Assembly (NCBI RefSeq): GCF_900890425.1
Contig: NZ_CAAHFG010000001.1
Coordinates: 3,968,001 to 4,032,000 of the forward strand
Direction of reading: 5' to 3'
From: Pontiella desulfatans
GTDB taxonomy: Bacteria; Verrucomicrobiota; Kiritimatiellia; Kiritimatiellales; Pontiellaceae
DNA length: 64,000 nucleotides
Shown piece by piece: positions 45,058-53,629 of this stretch. Numbering within the stretch: position 1 is the stretch's first letter; the number at the start of each line of letters is the position of its first letter. The notes beneath the pieces were generated by a model that searched no databases, had not been told where the DNA came from, and was given only the letters and a program-made list of their open reading frames with translations. Both the position numbers and the translations under genes were made by a program.

Positions 45058-46446
45058 ATGAAGAATGCAATGTTGTGTCTGGTTATCGCAACGGTTGGCT
45101 TGGCCTATGCCGACGAATCCACCGAACAGCTCCGCCAGGAGTTCGAAGCCCGCATCGCGGCCCTGGAAACCCAATCCGCGGCGGATTCTTCCGCCCCCGG
45201 TCGGGAAACACTCGACTTTGAGTTCCACGGCTATTTCCGGGCCGGCCTTGGCGCCAACGGGAACGGCGATGCCATGGAATCCTTCAAGGCACCGAACGCC
45301 GGCGCCAAATACCGGCTGGGCAACGAGGCCGAAACCTACATCGAAGCCTCCTTCCAGCAAAACTTCCGGACGCAGGCCTTGATCGATAACAACGTAGACT
45401 TCTACACCAAGCTGACATTTGCCTACGTTACGCCAACCACCGACAACAATGCGTTCGACACCACCACCTCCCTGCGCGAGGCCTATGCCGGCGCCCGCGG
45501 GGTCTGGGATGCAAAGAAGGAGGCCATGTTCTGGGCAGGCAACCGCTTCTACGAACACCTCGACATCCACATCAACGACTTTTTCTTCCGCGACATGGCC
45601 GGCTTCGGCGGCGGGATTGAGGATGTGGAGCTGGGCGACGAAATGAAATGGGCCTTCGCCTGGCTTGGGGGATCGATCGATGAACTGGATTCGGACGGAA
45701 CCACCTACCAGAACAACTACCACTTCAACAAAAACACATTCGATTTCAGGCTGTACGACATACCGGTGGGCATTGGCACCCTGGCCCTCTCCCTGGATCT
45801 CGCCGACTTTGCCGGCGACCAGCTCGACGACGGGGCGGGCAACACCATCACCATCGAAGATAGTCTGGGCTGGGCGGCGGGCGCCATCCTCAAATCCGAT
45901 TTGACCGATGAAATGGCGAACCGCTTCACCATCCAGTATGGCGCCGGGGCCGCGGACAACTTCCGGGCCGTCATCACCGCCCCCCAAGGTGTGGCCATCG
46001 ACACCAACATCAACCGCATCGCCACCGACGATACCATGCGCCTGAGAATCACCGACGACATCGTGATCGACAATGGATCGCCGCTATCGCTGCAGGCCGC
46101 AGCCATCTACGAACGCTACGACAACGGCTTCGACACCATGAACACCATCGATTGGGTTTCCATTGGTGCGCGTCCGGTCTATCACTTCAACGACTTTTTC
46201 TCGCTGGCCTTCGAGGCCGGCGCCGACTACACCAACCAAAAGGGCGGCCCCGAGGGCGTGGTGGGAAAGTTCACGCTGGCCCCCCAGATCCAACCGGCGG
46301 CAAAACATTTTTCCCGCCCGTCCATACGCGCATTCCTCACCTATGCCACGTGGTCGGATGGCTTCGAAGGCATGGTCGCCCCCGTCGGCTATGGCAACGA
46401 AACGCAGGGCATCTCGGCCGGCGTCCAGATGGAGGCGTGGTGGTAA
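45058..46446 (+). CDS. Maltoporin (LamB)-family outer-membrane porin
   Basis: 462 residues. Signal peptide MKNAMLCLVIATVGLAYA; a short coiled-coil-like stretch (S-T-E-Q-L-R-Q-E-F-E-A-R-I-A-A-L-E) precedes the barrel, as in many LamB/OprB-type porins. The first strand reads F-E-F-H-G-Y-F-R-A-G-L-G and is followed by A-K-Y-R-L-G-N-E-A-E-T-Y-I-E, a LamB hallmark. The protein ends G-V-Q-M-E-A-W-W with a terminal aromatic pair. Uptake of oligosaccharides is the family role; the specificity is unknown. GGAGG lies 5 bases before ATG 45058, and a plausible promoter is upstream. Confidence 0.85.
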   Translation: MKNAMLCLVIATVGLAYADESTEQLRQEFEARIAALETQSAADSSAPGRETLDFEFHGYFRAGLGANGNGDAMESFKAPNAGAKYRLGNEAETYIEASFQQNFRTQALIDNNVDFYTKLTFAYVTPTTDNNAFDTTTSLREAYAGARGVWDAKKEAMFWAGNRFYEHLDIHINDFFFRDMAGFGGGIEDVELGDEMKWAFAWLGGSIDELDSDGTTYQNNYHFNKNTFDFRLYDIPVGIGTLALSLDLADFAGDQLDDGAGNTITIEDSLGWAAGAILKSDLTDEMANRFTIQYGAGAADNFRAVITAPQGVAIDTNINRIATDDTMRLRITDDIVIDNGSPLSLQAAAIYERYDNGFDTMNTIDWVSIGARPVYHFNDFFSLAFEAGADYTNQKGGPEGVVGKFTLAPQIQPAAKHFSRPSIRAFLTYATWSDGFEGMVAPVGYGNETQGISAGVQMEAWW

Positions 46447-46471
46447 TGGGGAGGCTGAAGCCTGCCCCTAC
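46447..46471. repeat. Palindromic element between lamB-like and yjbQ genes
   Basis: GGGGAGGCTGAAGCCTGCCCCTAC (46448-46471) has the core AGGCT-GA-AGCCT and starts directly after the porin stop. It shares the edge GCCCCTAC with the palindrome at 5024-5047. It overlaps the last codons of the convergent yjbQ gene (stop at 46468). Confidence 0.65.
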
Positions 46472-46884
46472 TCCCCGATAATCTTCACCAGCGCGCGCTT
46501 TTTGCGCAGACCGTCGAGTTCGTAGTAGAAGATCGATTCCCACGGGCCGAAGTCGAGCTGGCCGTTGGTTACGGCCACCACCACCTCGCGCCCCATGATG
46601 GTGCGCTTGAGATGGGCATCGGCATTGTCCTCGTAGCCATTGTGGGCATACTGGTCGTACGGCTTCTCGGGTGCGAGCTTTTCGAGCCATCGCTCGTAGT
46701 CGGAATGCAGGCCGCCCTCGTTGTCGTTGATGAATACCGCCGCCGTGATGTGCATGGCGTTCACCAGGCATAGCCCTTCCTGGATGCCCGACTCGCGCAG
46801 GCATTCCTCGATCTGGGGTGTGATGTGGATGATCTGCCGGCGCTGGGATGCCTCGAACCAGAGTTCTTTTCGATAGGACTTCAT
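46468..46884 (-). CDS. yjbQ: YjbQ/UPF0047 family protein
   Basis: 138 residues. Family motifs [12 protein letters not shown] (about 45-56), [16 protein letters not shown] (about 86-101) and F-G-P-W-E-S-I-F are all present. YjbQ proteins form trimers with a metal site; E. coli YjbQ was reported to have weak thiamine-phosphate synthase activity, and its physiological role is unsettled. The start overlaps the stop of the upstream LpxC-like gene by four bases (ATGA), indicating translational coupling. Confidence 0.9.
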   Translation of the reverse strand: MKSYRKELWFEASQRRQIIHITPQIEECLRESGIQEGLCLVNAMHITAAVFINDNEGGLHSDYERWLEKLAPEKPYDQYAHNGYEDNADAHLKRTIMGREVVVAVTNGQLDFGPWESIFYYELDGLRKKRALVKIIGE

Positions 46885-47918
46885 TTTTTCAATTCCTCCA
46901 AAGGTACGAGCACTTGATTCAGATAAAGTTGCCGAACCAACTCGCAGTCCAGGCGGTGGCCGGCTTTATAGGACGTGATCTTTCCGATGAACAAGCCGTT
47001 GTTGATGAGCGCAATCGCCGCCAGCAGATCCAACACCGCCCGGTGCCATGCCGCCTCCAGCGCCTTGCCTTCGTGGATCAGGCGCGGTTCGTTCATGTAG
47101 CGCCGCTTGCCGGCGATGGACACGTTTTTGGTGTTGTAGCCCAGATGCCGAACATCCGCAAAGATGCGGCCGATCGTTGCGCAGTAGACCACCTTCGCCA
47201 GCGAGGTGTTGGTGCGGGCAATCGATGCCATCCGCGTGAGCTCCTCGCAAACCGGGAATTTGATGCGCTGCTGGCCAATGGCCGTCTTGAAATTGATGGC
47301 GCAATCGACGGTGAGTTGTGGATTGTCCAAATCGTCGGGCGGTGCCAGCGTCACGAAATCGCCATAGGTTCCGCCAACGGTCACGGGCTCCTTCACCGTC
47401 ACATACGGAACCGGCTTGTCCGTGGTCACCTTCCCGCATTGATCGAGCGCTTCGACCAAGTCGAGGCTCCCCTGCTCGAACAGCGGCGGATCGCCCGAAT
47501 CGATCTTGATCATCATGTTGTCGATGCCCATGCCCATGCGCAGGGAGACGATATGCTCCACCATGCGCACATAGTTGTGCGGATTCCCGCTTCGCAAAAC
47601 AATGTTGCTCACGATCTGCCCGGTTGTCCAAACGTTGGCAATACCCACCCGGATCGGCAGGGTATGCGGCAGGTCGGTGCGGTCGAGCCACCACCCCTCC
47701 TGCTTGGTCGGTTCGAAGCTGATGGTGCGCATCGCCTTGCCCATGAAGGTACCGGGGCCGGAAATCGTGGCCGACTCCTTCAGGGTGGTCTGGTATTTGC
47801 GCACCGGCTCGACCTGCTTGTCGCTCAAGTCCCAATCAACCGGGAGCCGGTCCATTTCGTTGCAGGACGCCTTGATGGCATCGCCATCGCCCATCAGAAT
47901 GGTGCCTGGATTTGTCAT
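46881..47918 (-). CDS. Divergent LpxC-like UDP-3-O-acyl-N-acetylglucosamine deacetylase
   Basis: 345 residues with both LpxC-type domains. Recognisable LpxC blocks are [12 protein letters not shown] (46-57), M-V-E-H-I-V (with Glu121-His122, matching the catalytic Glu and first zinc His), [10 protein letters not shown], and S-Y-K-A-G-H-R-L (His321). The second zinc motif is altered: H-R-A-V-L-D (His292, Asp297), i.e. H-x4-D instead of H-x3-D, and the usual G-D further on is missing. The early G-L-H-S-G is replaced by G-T-F-M-G. LpxC catalyses the first committed step of lipid A synthesis; whether this copy is active is uncertain. Coupled to yjbQ. Confidence 0.7.
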   Translation of the reverse strand: MTNPGTILMGDGDAIKASCNEMDRLPVDWDLSDKQVEPVRKYQTTLKESATISGPGTFMGKAMRTISFEPTKQEGWWLDRTDLPHTLPIRVGIANVWTTGQIVSNIVLRSGNPHNYVRMVEHIVSLRMGMGIDNMMIKIDSGDPPLFEQGSLDLVEALDQCGKVTTDKPVPYVTVKEPVTVGGTYGDFVTLAPPDDLDNPQLTVDCAINFKTAIGQQRIKFPVCEELTRMASIARTNTSLAKVVYCATIGRIFADVRHLGYNTKNVSIAGKRRYMNEPRLIHEGKALEAAWHRAVLDLLAAIALINNGLFIGKITSYKAGHRLDCELVRQLYLNQVLVPLEELKK

Positions 47919-48012
47919 AAATTGAATCCGTTCTGTTTTGATCTGCCCTTTTGAATGACCTACATTTAGTTTTTTCGTTCACCTAACGCAATCAAAACCA
48001 AGGGGGCTCTGC

Positions 48013-49584
48013 TTGAAGGACGCGAAGGTTATCCGCTCCGCCGGCGTGGTCGGCAGCTTTACGCTGCTCAGCCGCGGCCTTGGCATGTTGCGCGACATCA
48101 TCATCGCCTACCACTTCGGCACCTCGCTGATGGCGTCCGCGTTTTTCGTGGCCTTCACCATTCCGAACCTGTTCCGCCGGTTGTTTGGCGAAGGGGCCCT
48201 CTCGGCCGCCTTCATCCCCGTGTTCATCGAAACGCGCACCAAGCAGGGCGACAAGGCGGCGTGGGACATGGCCGCCAAGGTGGTCACCATGACCGCCGCC
48301 TTTCTCACCACCATCGCCATTGTCGGAGTCCTGCTGTTTTCGGTAGGAATCAAACTCCCCTGCTGCTCCGAAAAATGGATCACGACCTTCGAGTTGGCGC
48401 GCATCATGTTCCCCTATGTGTTGTTGATCTGCACGGCGGCCCTCTCCATGGCCGTGCTCAATTCGTTCAAGCATTTTGCCACCTCGGCCTTTGCGCCCTG
48501 CCTGCTCAACCTGATCCTGATCGTGGTCATGCTGGTGGTCTTCCCGATTGTGGGCCAGAGCCCCTCCAACCGCGCCTTGGCGCTGGCCTGGGGGGTCTTG
48601 CTGGCCGGCGCGGCACAGGTGCTCATCCAACTCCCGGCGCTCAAGCGCTTTGGATGCCCCTTCAAGTTCTCCAGCCGCTGGAACGATCCCCGCGTCCGCC
48701 AAATGTTGTTGCTGATGGGGCCTGCCGCACTCGGCATGGCCGTCACCCAGTTCAACGTACTCATCGACCGCCTTCTGGCCATGTGGATCGGGCCCTGGGC
48801 GCCGGCGGCCCTCTTCTATAGCGAACGGATGATCTATTTCCCGCTGGGCATCATTGCCACGGCCATGGGAACCGTGCTGCTGCCCACCTTCTCAACCCAT
48901 GCGGCCCATGGCGACCACTCCACCATGAGCCGAACCATTGGCGATGCCCTGCGCCACCTTGCGTTCATCATGACGCCCGCCGCCCTGGGCCTGCTGGTTC
49001 TTGCGCCCAACATTCTTTCCGCCATTTTCGAGTGGAATGGCAGCTTCGATGCCCAGTCCACCCTGCTCAGTGCGCGGGCGCTGGTGTTCTATGCCCCCGG
49101 CCTCATCGTCTTCAGTGCGGCCAAGGTTTTTGTTCCGGCCTTCTACGCCCTGCAGGACACCAAAACCCCGGTGCGCATCGGCGTCTACATCGTCCTGCTC
49201 AACCTGGTGCTGAACATTGTCCTGATCCTCACCCTGCCCGAATACTGGAAACATGCCGGCATGGCCTTTTCCACCGTGGTGGCCGAATTGTTCGGCATGG
49301 CCGTGCTCGGCATGCTGCTGGCGCGCAAGGTGGGCAACATCCCATGGCGCTCCATATCCCGCAGCTTTATGCGATACCTCGCCAGCGCCTTCGTCATGGC
49401 CGCCGCCGCCTGGCTGACCGCCCGCCACTCGCAACCCGTGCTGGCCAACCTGCTCCCGCCCAAGTTTGCGCAGCTGGCGGCTGTGGCACTCGCCGTGGGG
49501 GTCGGCGGCGGCACCTACTTCATCCTCGCCCTCGGCCTCAAGGCCCCGGAACTGCGTGAGATTAAAGCCGCCTTGCGGAAGTAG
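48013..49584 (+). CDS. murJ: Lipid II flippase MurJ
   Basis: 523 residues, about 14 transmembrane segments. The N-terminus (S-F-T-L-L-S-R-G-L-G-M-L-R-D ... F-F-V-A-F-T-I-P-N-L-F-R-R-L-F-G-E-G-A-L-S-A-A-F) is the conserved MurJ/MviN start, including the Arg residues lining the central cavity. MurJ moves lipid-linked peptidoglycan precursor across the inner membrane. The start is a TTG at 48013 with AGGGGG six bases upstream; no ATG or GTG alternative fits. Transcribed away from the LpxC-like gene. Confidence 0.93.
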   Translation: MKDAKVIRSAGVVGSFTLLSRGLGMLRDIIIAYHFGTSLMASAFFVAFTIPNLFRRLFGEGALSAAFIPVFIETRTKQGDKAAWDMAAKVVTMTAAFLTTIAIVGVLLFSVGIKLPCCSEKWITTFELARIMFPYVLLICTAALSMAVLNSFKHFATSAFAPCLLNLILIVVMLVVFPIVGQSPSNRALALAWGVLLAGAAQVLIQLPALKRFGCPFKFSSRWNDPRVRQMLLLMGPAALGMAVTQFNVLIDRLLAMWIGPWAPAALFYSERMIYFPLGIIATAMGTVLLPTFSTHAAHGDHSTMSRTIGDALRHLAFIMTPAALGLLVLAPNILSAIFEWNGSFDAQSTLLSARALVFYAPGLIVFSAAKVFVPAFYALQDTKTPVRIGVYIVLLNLVLNIVLILTLPEYWKHAGMAFSTVVAELFGMAVLGMLLARKVGNIPWRSISRSFMRYLASAFVMAAAAWLTARHSQPVLANLLPPKFAQLAAVALAVGVGGGTYFILALGLKAPELREIKAALRK

Positions 49585-49622
49585 TCCGACACGATGAACT
49601 GTAACCAAACCGGGAGCATGCG

Positions 49623-51884
49623 ATGAAACATTGCCTAGTGGCATTGGCACTATTGGGGCTTTGCGCACGCCAGGCGGAAACCAGCGAATCCACCGCATGG
49701 AAAGCCGCCGCAACTAAACGCGGGCTGGACGAACAGGCCATGGCGCAACTGGAAAAGGATCGTATCCTGGTCGTCGACGAAGCCTTCAAGCAGGTCTTCT
49801 CGGTCTATCTCGGTGGCGGCTCCGTTTTCATCACCTCCGATTCGCTGCTCAACGCCTACCACCTGCTCTACGAAGAGACCATCTTCCGCCTTGAAAACAC
49901 CAATGCGCAGCACTTGCCGCAATTCCTCCGGACCATCATGGAAAAGCTCGACGAAGCGGGAACGGAAATCGAGGGCGATCCCAAACTGCTTGAAGCCGCG
50001 CGCAAGCGCGCCCGGTTGGTCTGCGGCATTGCCCTGCGGCTGGCTGATGAGTCGTTCCAAACCGGCAACAAGCAACTCGACGCGATCCTGGCAGACGAGT
50101 GCGCGCGGATCGAAAAGGGCAACGGGCAACGCATGCCGAAATGGCTCGGCACGCCCTCCCCCTCCTTCATGGGCATCGACTACAACCGCTACAAGCCGCG
50201 CGGCTTCTATACCCGAACCGAAAAGCTATCCCGCTATTTCCGCGCCTTCTCCTGGCTCCAATCCATCCCGTTCCGCATCAGCCAAGATGAAGAGCTGCTT
50301 GCCATGCTGCTGCTGAGCGAGGCCGCTCCCGCAAGATATGAAACCGACTTGATCGACTACAGCCTACTCCTGGGCCGCCTCGACAATCTCGACGTTTTCT
50401 CCATCAATGAATACCGGCTTCGCGTCAACCTCGACAGCGGGGAGCTGGACAAGATGCGGATGGAATATGCCGACCAAGCGCAAGAGCAACAGACGGGGAA
50501 AATCAACGACACGGAACCCGCTTTCCGGATTCTTTCCGCCTACCAAACCCCGAGCGCCATGTTGTTCGAGCAAACAACCAGCAAGGTGGAGAACCGCGCC
50601 CTCCCGACAGGCCTGGAAGTGGCGGCAGCCCTCGGATCGGCGCATGCAAGGAAACTGCTGGCCGATTCCAATCACAACCTCACGTTGGAAACGATCGACG
50701 CCAATGCCGACCTTTTTCAAGAACATGTTTTCACTCCCCGCCGACGCCCACGCGGCTACAACCTCTACGGCAACTACCTGCATGTCCTGCGCGCCCTGAC
50801 CGCCCCCGCCGAACCCGCCGCGCCGGTATTTATAAACGGCGACGCATGGCAAACCAAAAGCATCAACACCCTCCTCGGGAGCTGGGTGCAAATGCGCCAC
50901 ACCTGGGCGCTCCAGGCCAAGCAATCCATGTCCTGGATGTGCGGCTCAGGAGAGCCCGCTGGCTTTGTCGAGCCGAACCCCGAATTCTTCGCGCGCATGG
51001 CGAACCTGGCCTATGGAACCAAGTCCACCATCGAGCGGTGCGGGGCGCTTGAAGCCGATTATTCCCTCGCCGCCGAAAACCTGCGGATCTTCGAGAAAAA
51101 GTGCGGTGCCTTCCAGACCGAAGACGAGTTCCTCGACTTCTTCCACGACCAGTCCAACGACGACCAGTCCGTGCTCCTTACCGCCTATGCCTTGATGCAT
51201 GTCACCCCATCGGAAGCCAAATATGGTTCAGCCCAGCTCTACCGGGAAAACGTGGCGTGGCTGAAAATCATCGAGCACGCCATCGAAACCGGCGACATCG
51301 GTGCGCACCCCGAAGCCTTGGCGATGCTCGAAAGCATCAACGGCAACCTTCCGAAAAAGTGGGACGATCTCGAGCGCATGAGCCGGCAACTGGAAGCCAT
51401 TGCCCACAAGCAGCTGCGCAACCTGACCTTCAACGGGCGGGAAGAGCAGTATATCCGCAACTATGGCCATGCTCTCGCCAATCTGATGTTCCATGAAGGA
51501 AACTCGTATGTAAACCCCCGCGATGACGCCCCGAAAATCGTGGACGTCTACTCCAACATCAACACCGGACAACACCTGCACGTCGGCATTGCCCGCCCGC
51601 GCAAATTGCATGTGCTCTACCCATGGCAAGGCAAAACCATCCTGTGCACCGGCGCGTTGCTGCCCTACTACGAATTCGCACACCCCACGCGCCTCAACGA
51701 CGCGGAATGGAAAACCATGCTCGGCTCCACAAAATGGCAGCCCAAGCGTTCTCTAGTACAAGGTTTCCTGGATGCCTTCAAACCGAAGGAACCAGCACCG
51801 CCGAGCACGCGTCCCGCCGTCCCCGAATGGATCAAGCCGATCCTCCAAGGCGACGGCCTCGCGGCGCCGGAATTCCGGGATTGA
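49623..51884 (+). CDS. Secreted DUF3160-family protein
   Basis: 753 residues. Signal peptide MKHCLVALALLGLCARQAETS. DUF3160 is recognisable from S-V-F-I-T-S-D-S-L-L-N-A-Y-H-L-L-Y (about 62-78) and the C-terminal G-Q-H-L-H-V-G-I-A-R-P-R-K-L-H-V-L-Y-P-W region. The family is found in secreted proteins of many bacteria and archaea; its activity is unknown. GGGAG lies ~7 bases before ATG 49623. It follows murJ by 38 bases and could be co-transcribed with it, but no functional link is evident. Confidence 0.85.
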   Translation: MKHCLVALALLGLCARQAETSESTAWKAAATKRGLDEQAMAQLEKDRILVVDEAFKQVFSVYLGGGSVFITSDSLLNAYHLLYEETIFRLENTNAQHLPQFLRTIMEKLDEAGTEIEGDPKLLEAARKRARLVCGIALRLADESFQTGNKQLDAILADECARIEKGNGQRMPKWLGTPSPSFMGIDYNRYKPRGFYTRTEKLSRYFRAFSWLQSIPFRISQDEELLAMLLLSEAAPARYETDLIDYSLLLGRLDNLDVFSINEYRLRVNLDSGELDKMRMEYADQAQEQQTGKINDTEPAFRILSAYQTPSAMLFEQTTSKVENRALPTGLEVAAALGSAHARKLLADSNHNLTLETIDANADLFQEHVFTPRRRPRGYNLYGNYLHVLRALTAPAEPAAPVFINGDAWQTKSINTLLGSWVQMRHTWALQAKQSMSWMCGSGEPAGFVEPNPEFFARMANLAYGTKSTIERCGALEADYSLAAENLRIFEKKCGAFQTEDEFLDFFHDQSNDDQSVLLTAYALMHVTPSEAKYGSAQLYRENVAWLKIIEHAIETGDIGAHPEALAMLESINGNLPKKWDDLERMSRQLEAIAHKQLRNLTFNGREEQYIRNYGHALANLMFHEGNSYVNPRDDAPKIVDVYSNINTGQHLHVGIARPRKLHVLYPWQGKTILCTGALLPYYEFAHPTRLNDAEWKTMLGSTKWQPKRSLVQGFLDAFKPKEPAPPSTRPAVPEWIKPILQGDGLAAPEFRD

Positions 51885-51934
51885 TAAAACGCAACGACAG
51901 GTATTATGCTTGCGAAACAAAGCGAGGACACACC

Positions 51935-52168
51935 ATGACCGCACTGGCTGAAAAAATCTACAACGAAGCGCTGGACTTGCCAACCGATGAACGGTTGGCA
52001 CTGGTCGATCGGCTATTGCATATTAAGACCGTCCCCACCGAAACCGAAATCGAAAGTGCGTGGATCGAGGAATCGCATAGACGATTGAACAACATCAGGG
52101 AAGGCAAGGAAAAAACCATCCCTGGCGATGCTGTATTCGAGGAAGTGCAAGAGAGATTCAGGAAATGA
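51935..52168 (+). CDS. Addiction-module component (TIGR02574-type antitoxin), apparently orphan
   Basis: 77 residues, MTALAEKIYNEALDLPTDER start. The pattern A-L-x-L-P-x-x-E-R-L-A-L-V-D-R-L-L and I-E-S-A-W-I-E-E-S-H-R-R matches the putative addiction-module antitoxin family (TIGR02574). GAGG lies ~8 bases upstream. These genes normally overlap a RelE/ParE-type toxin start. Here the ATGA overlap at 52165-52168 opens only a 12-codon frame that ends at 52203, so no toxin is present. Confidence 0.8.
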   Translation: MTALAEKIYNEALDLPTDERLALVDRLLHIKTVPTETEIESAWIEESHRRLNNIREGKEKTIPGDAVFEEVQERFRK

Positions 52169-52208
52169 ACCTGTACCGCAAACCCGGTTATTGTCGGAAA
52201 TAAAATCC

Positions 52209-52955
52209 ATGGGAGGAGACACCTATGCCGAACTCTGCCGCCTCGCGGGCAAGGCCGTTGTTGATTATGAAATGATCCAAAACGGTGACCTTTTGCTGGT
52301 GGGCATTAGCGGCGGGGTGGACTCGATGATGCTGATGCATGTGCTCGACCGCCTGCAAAAGCGGGCTCCGGTCACGTTCGACCTCTTTGCGGTCACCATC
52401 GACGAAGGCTTCGAGGGCATCGACCATTCCCCGCTCGCCGCCTATGCCGAGGAGCAGGGATGGAACCTCAGGATTATCGGAACCCCCATTGCCCAACTCA
52501 TTATCGAGAAGCAAACCCAAGGCAAGCCCTGTGGCCTTTGCTCCCGCCTTCGGCGCGGCTTCATCCATGGCTATGCCGACGAAATCGGAGCGAACAAACT
52601 GGTGCTCGGCCAACACCGCGACGACCTATGCGTCAGCCTGCTGATGGGCCTCTTCCGCGGAACCGGCCTGAAAACCATGGGGCCGAACGTCCCAGCCGAC
52701 GGCGGAACCAAGCGCATCATCCGCCCGCTCTGCTATGCCCCGAAGGATTTGATCGAAACCTGCGCCACGGCCTACGACTTCCCCGACACCGGAAAATGCG
52801 ACTATTCCGACCAGCTCGACCAAACCGGTGACCGCGCCCGGATCGAGCGCCTACTGAAAGAGCTGGAAACGGACTTCCCCCACGTCGGGAAAAGCATGCT
52901 CCACTCCATGAAGGACGTCCGAACGGATTACTTGCTGGATTCCCGGTATTGGTAG
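52209..52955 (+). CDS. TtcA-like PP-loop tRNA-thiolation (2-thiocytidine) enzyme
   Basis: 248 residues from ATG 52209. The ATP-pyrophosphatase loop is S-G-G-V-D-S-M (the family usually has S-G-G-K-D-S), followed by the C-G-L-C-S-R-L-R-R-G motif that holds an iron-sulfur cluster cysteine pair in TtcA. TtcA makes 2-thiocytidine at position 32 of tRNAs. The Lys-to-Val change in the PP-loop is seen in other TtcA/TilS-type members, so activity may be kept. The frame extends upstream to 52128, but that part overlaps the antitoxin. The end overlaps the convergent response regulator gene by 28 bases. Confidence 0.8.
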   Translation: MGGDTYAELCRLAGKAVVDYEMIQNGDLLLVGISGGVDSMMLMHVLDRLQKRAPVTFDLFAVTIDEGFEGIDHSPLAAYAEEQGWNLRIIGTPIAQLIIEKQTQGKPCGLCSRLRRGFIHGYADEIGANKLVLGQHRDDLCVSLLMGLFRGTGLKTMGPNVPADGGTKRIIRPLCYAPKDLIETCATAYDFPDTGKCDYSDQLDQTGDRARIERLLKELETDFPHVGKSMLHSMKDVRTDYLLDSRYW

Positions 52956-53629
52956 CCAACGCCGTGCACCGTGACAATGGTGGTTGGCGACGAGGGATCG
53001 GCCTCCACCTTTTTCCTTAGCTGGGAAATATGCTGGTCAAGTGTGCGGGTGGTGCCGAAATAATCGACGCCCCAGACCATGTCGAGCAACTGGTTCCGGC
53101 TGAGCACCTCGCCGGCGCGACCATGGAAACAGCGTAGCAGCTCCATCTCGCGGGAGGTGAGCGGATGGACTTGTCCCCCCACCTCCGCCGTGTATTGCTT
53201 GGCATTGATCCGGGCATCGCCAAACAAGAATTCGGCGGGCAGATCGTTGCGATCATCCACCGGCCGCATGGTGCGCCGCAGGACGGCTTCGGTGCGGGCA
53301 ATCAATTCATGCACACCGAAGGGCTTGGTCACATAGTCGTCGGCACCGAGCTGCAGCCCCACCACCTTGTCGATCTCCTCGCCCTTGGCCGTCAGCATGA
53401 TGATCGGCGTGGCCGCATCGGTTTTGCGGATTTCGCGGCAGACGTCGTAGCCGCTTTTCCCGGGCATCATGACATCGAGTAAAACGAGATCGAACGTTCC
53501 GGCGGCATGGCAATCGAGAGCGGCGTTCCCGTCGGGAGCGGCCTGCACCCGATAGCCCTCGCTTTCGAATAGGTCCACGAGTCCGGTGCGGATGTTTTCG
53601 TCGTCTTCGGCAATCAGAATGGATTTCAT
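52928..53629 (-). CDS. OmpR-family response regulator
   Basis: 233 residues. Receiver domain with acidic pocket E-D-D (8-10), phospho-acceptor Asp52 in L-D-V-M-M-P, and K-P-F (about 102). The C-terminal winged-helix (about 135-230) has H-P-L-T-S-R-E-M-E-L-L and R-T-L-D-Q-H-I-S-Q-L-R-K-K, typical of OmpR/PhoB transcription factors. ATG 53629 is chosen because it overlaps the histidine kinase stop (ATGA). Third gene of the VWA-kinase-regulator unit. Target promoters are unknown. Confidence 0.93.
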   Translation of the reverse strand: MKSILIAEDDENIRTGLVDLFESEGYRVQAAPDGNAALDCHAAGTFDLVLLDVMMPGKSGYDVCREIRKTDAATPIIMLTAKGEEIDKVVGLQLGADDYVTKPFGVHELIARTEAVLRRTMRPVDDRNDLPAEFLFGDARINAKQYTAEVGGQVHPLTSREMELLRCFHGRAGEVLSRNQLLDMVWGVDYFGTTRTLDQHISQLRKKVEADPSSPTTIVTVHGVGYQYRESSK

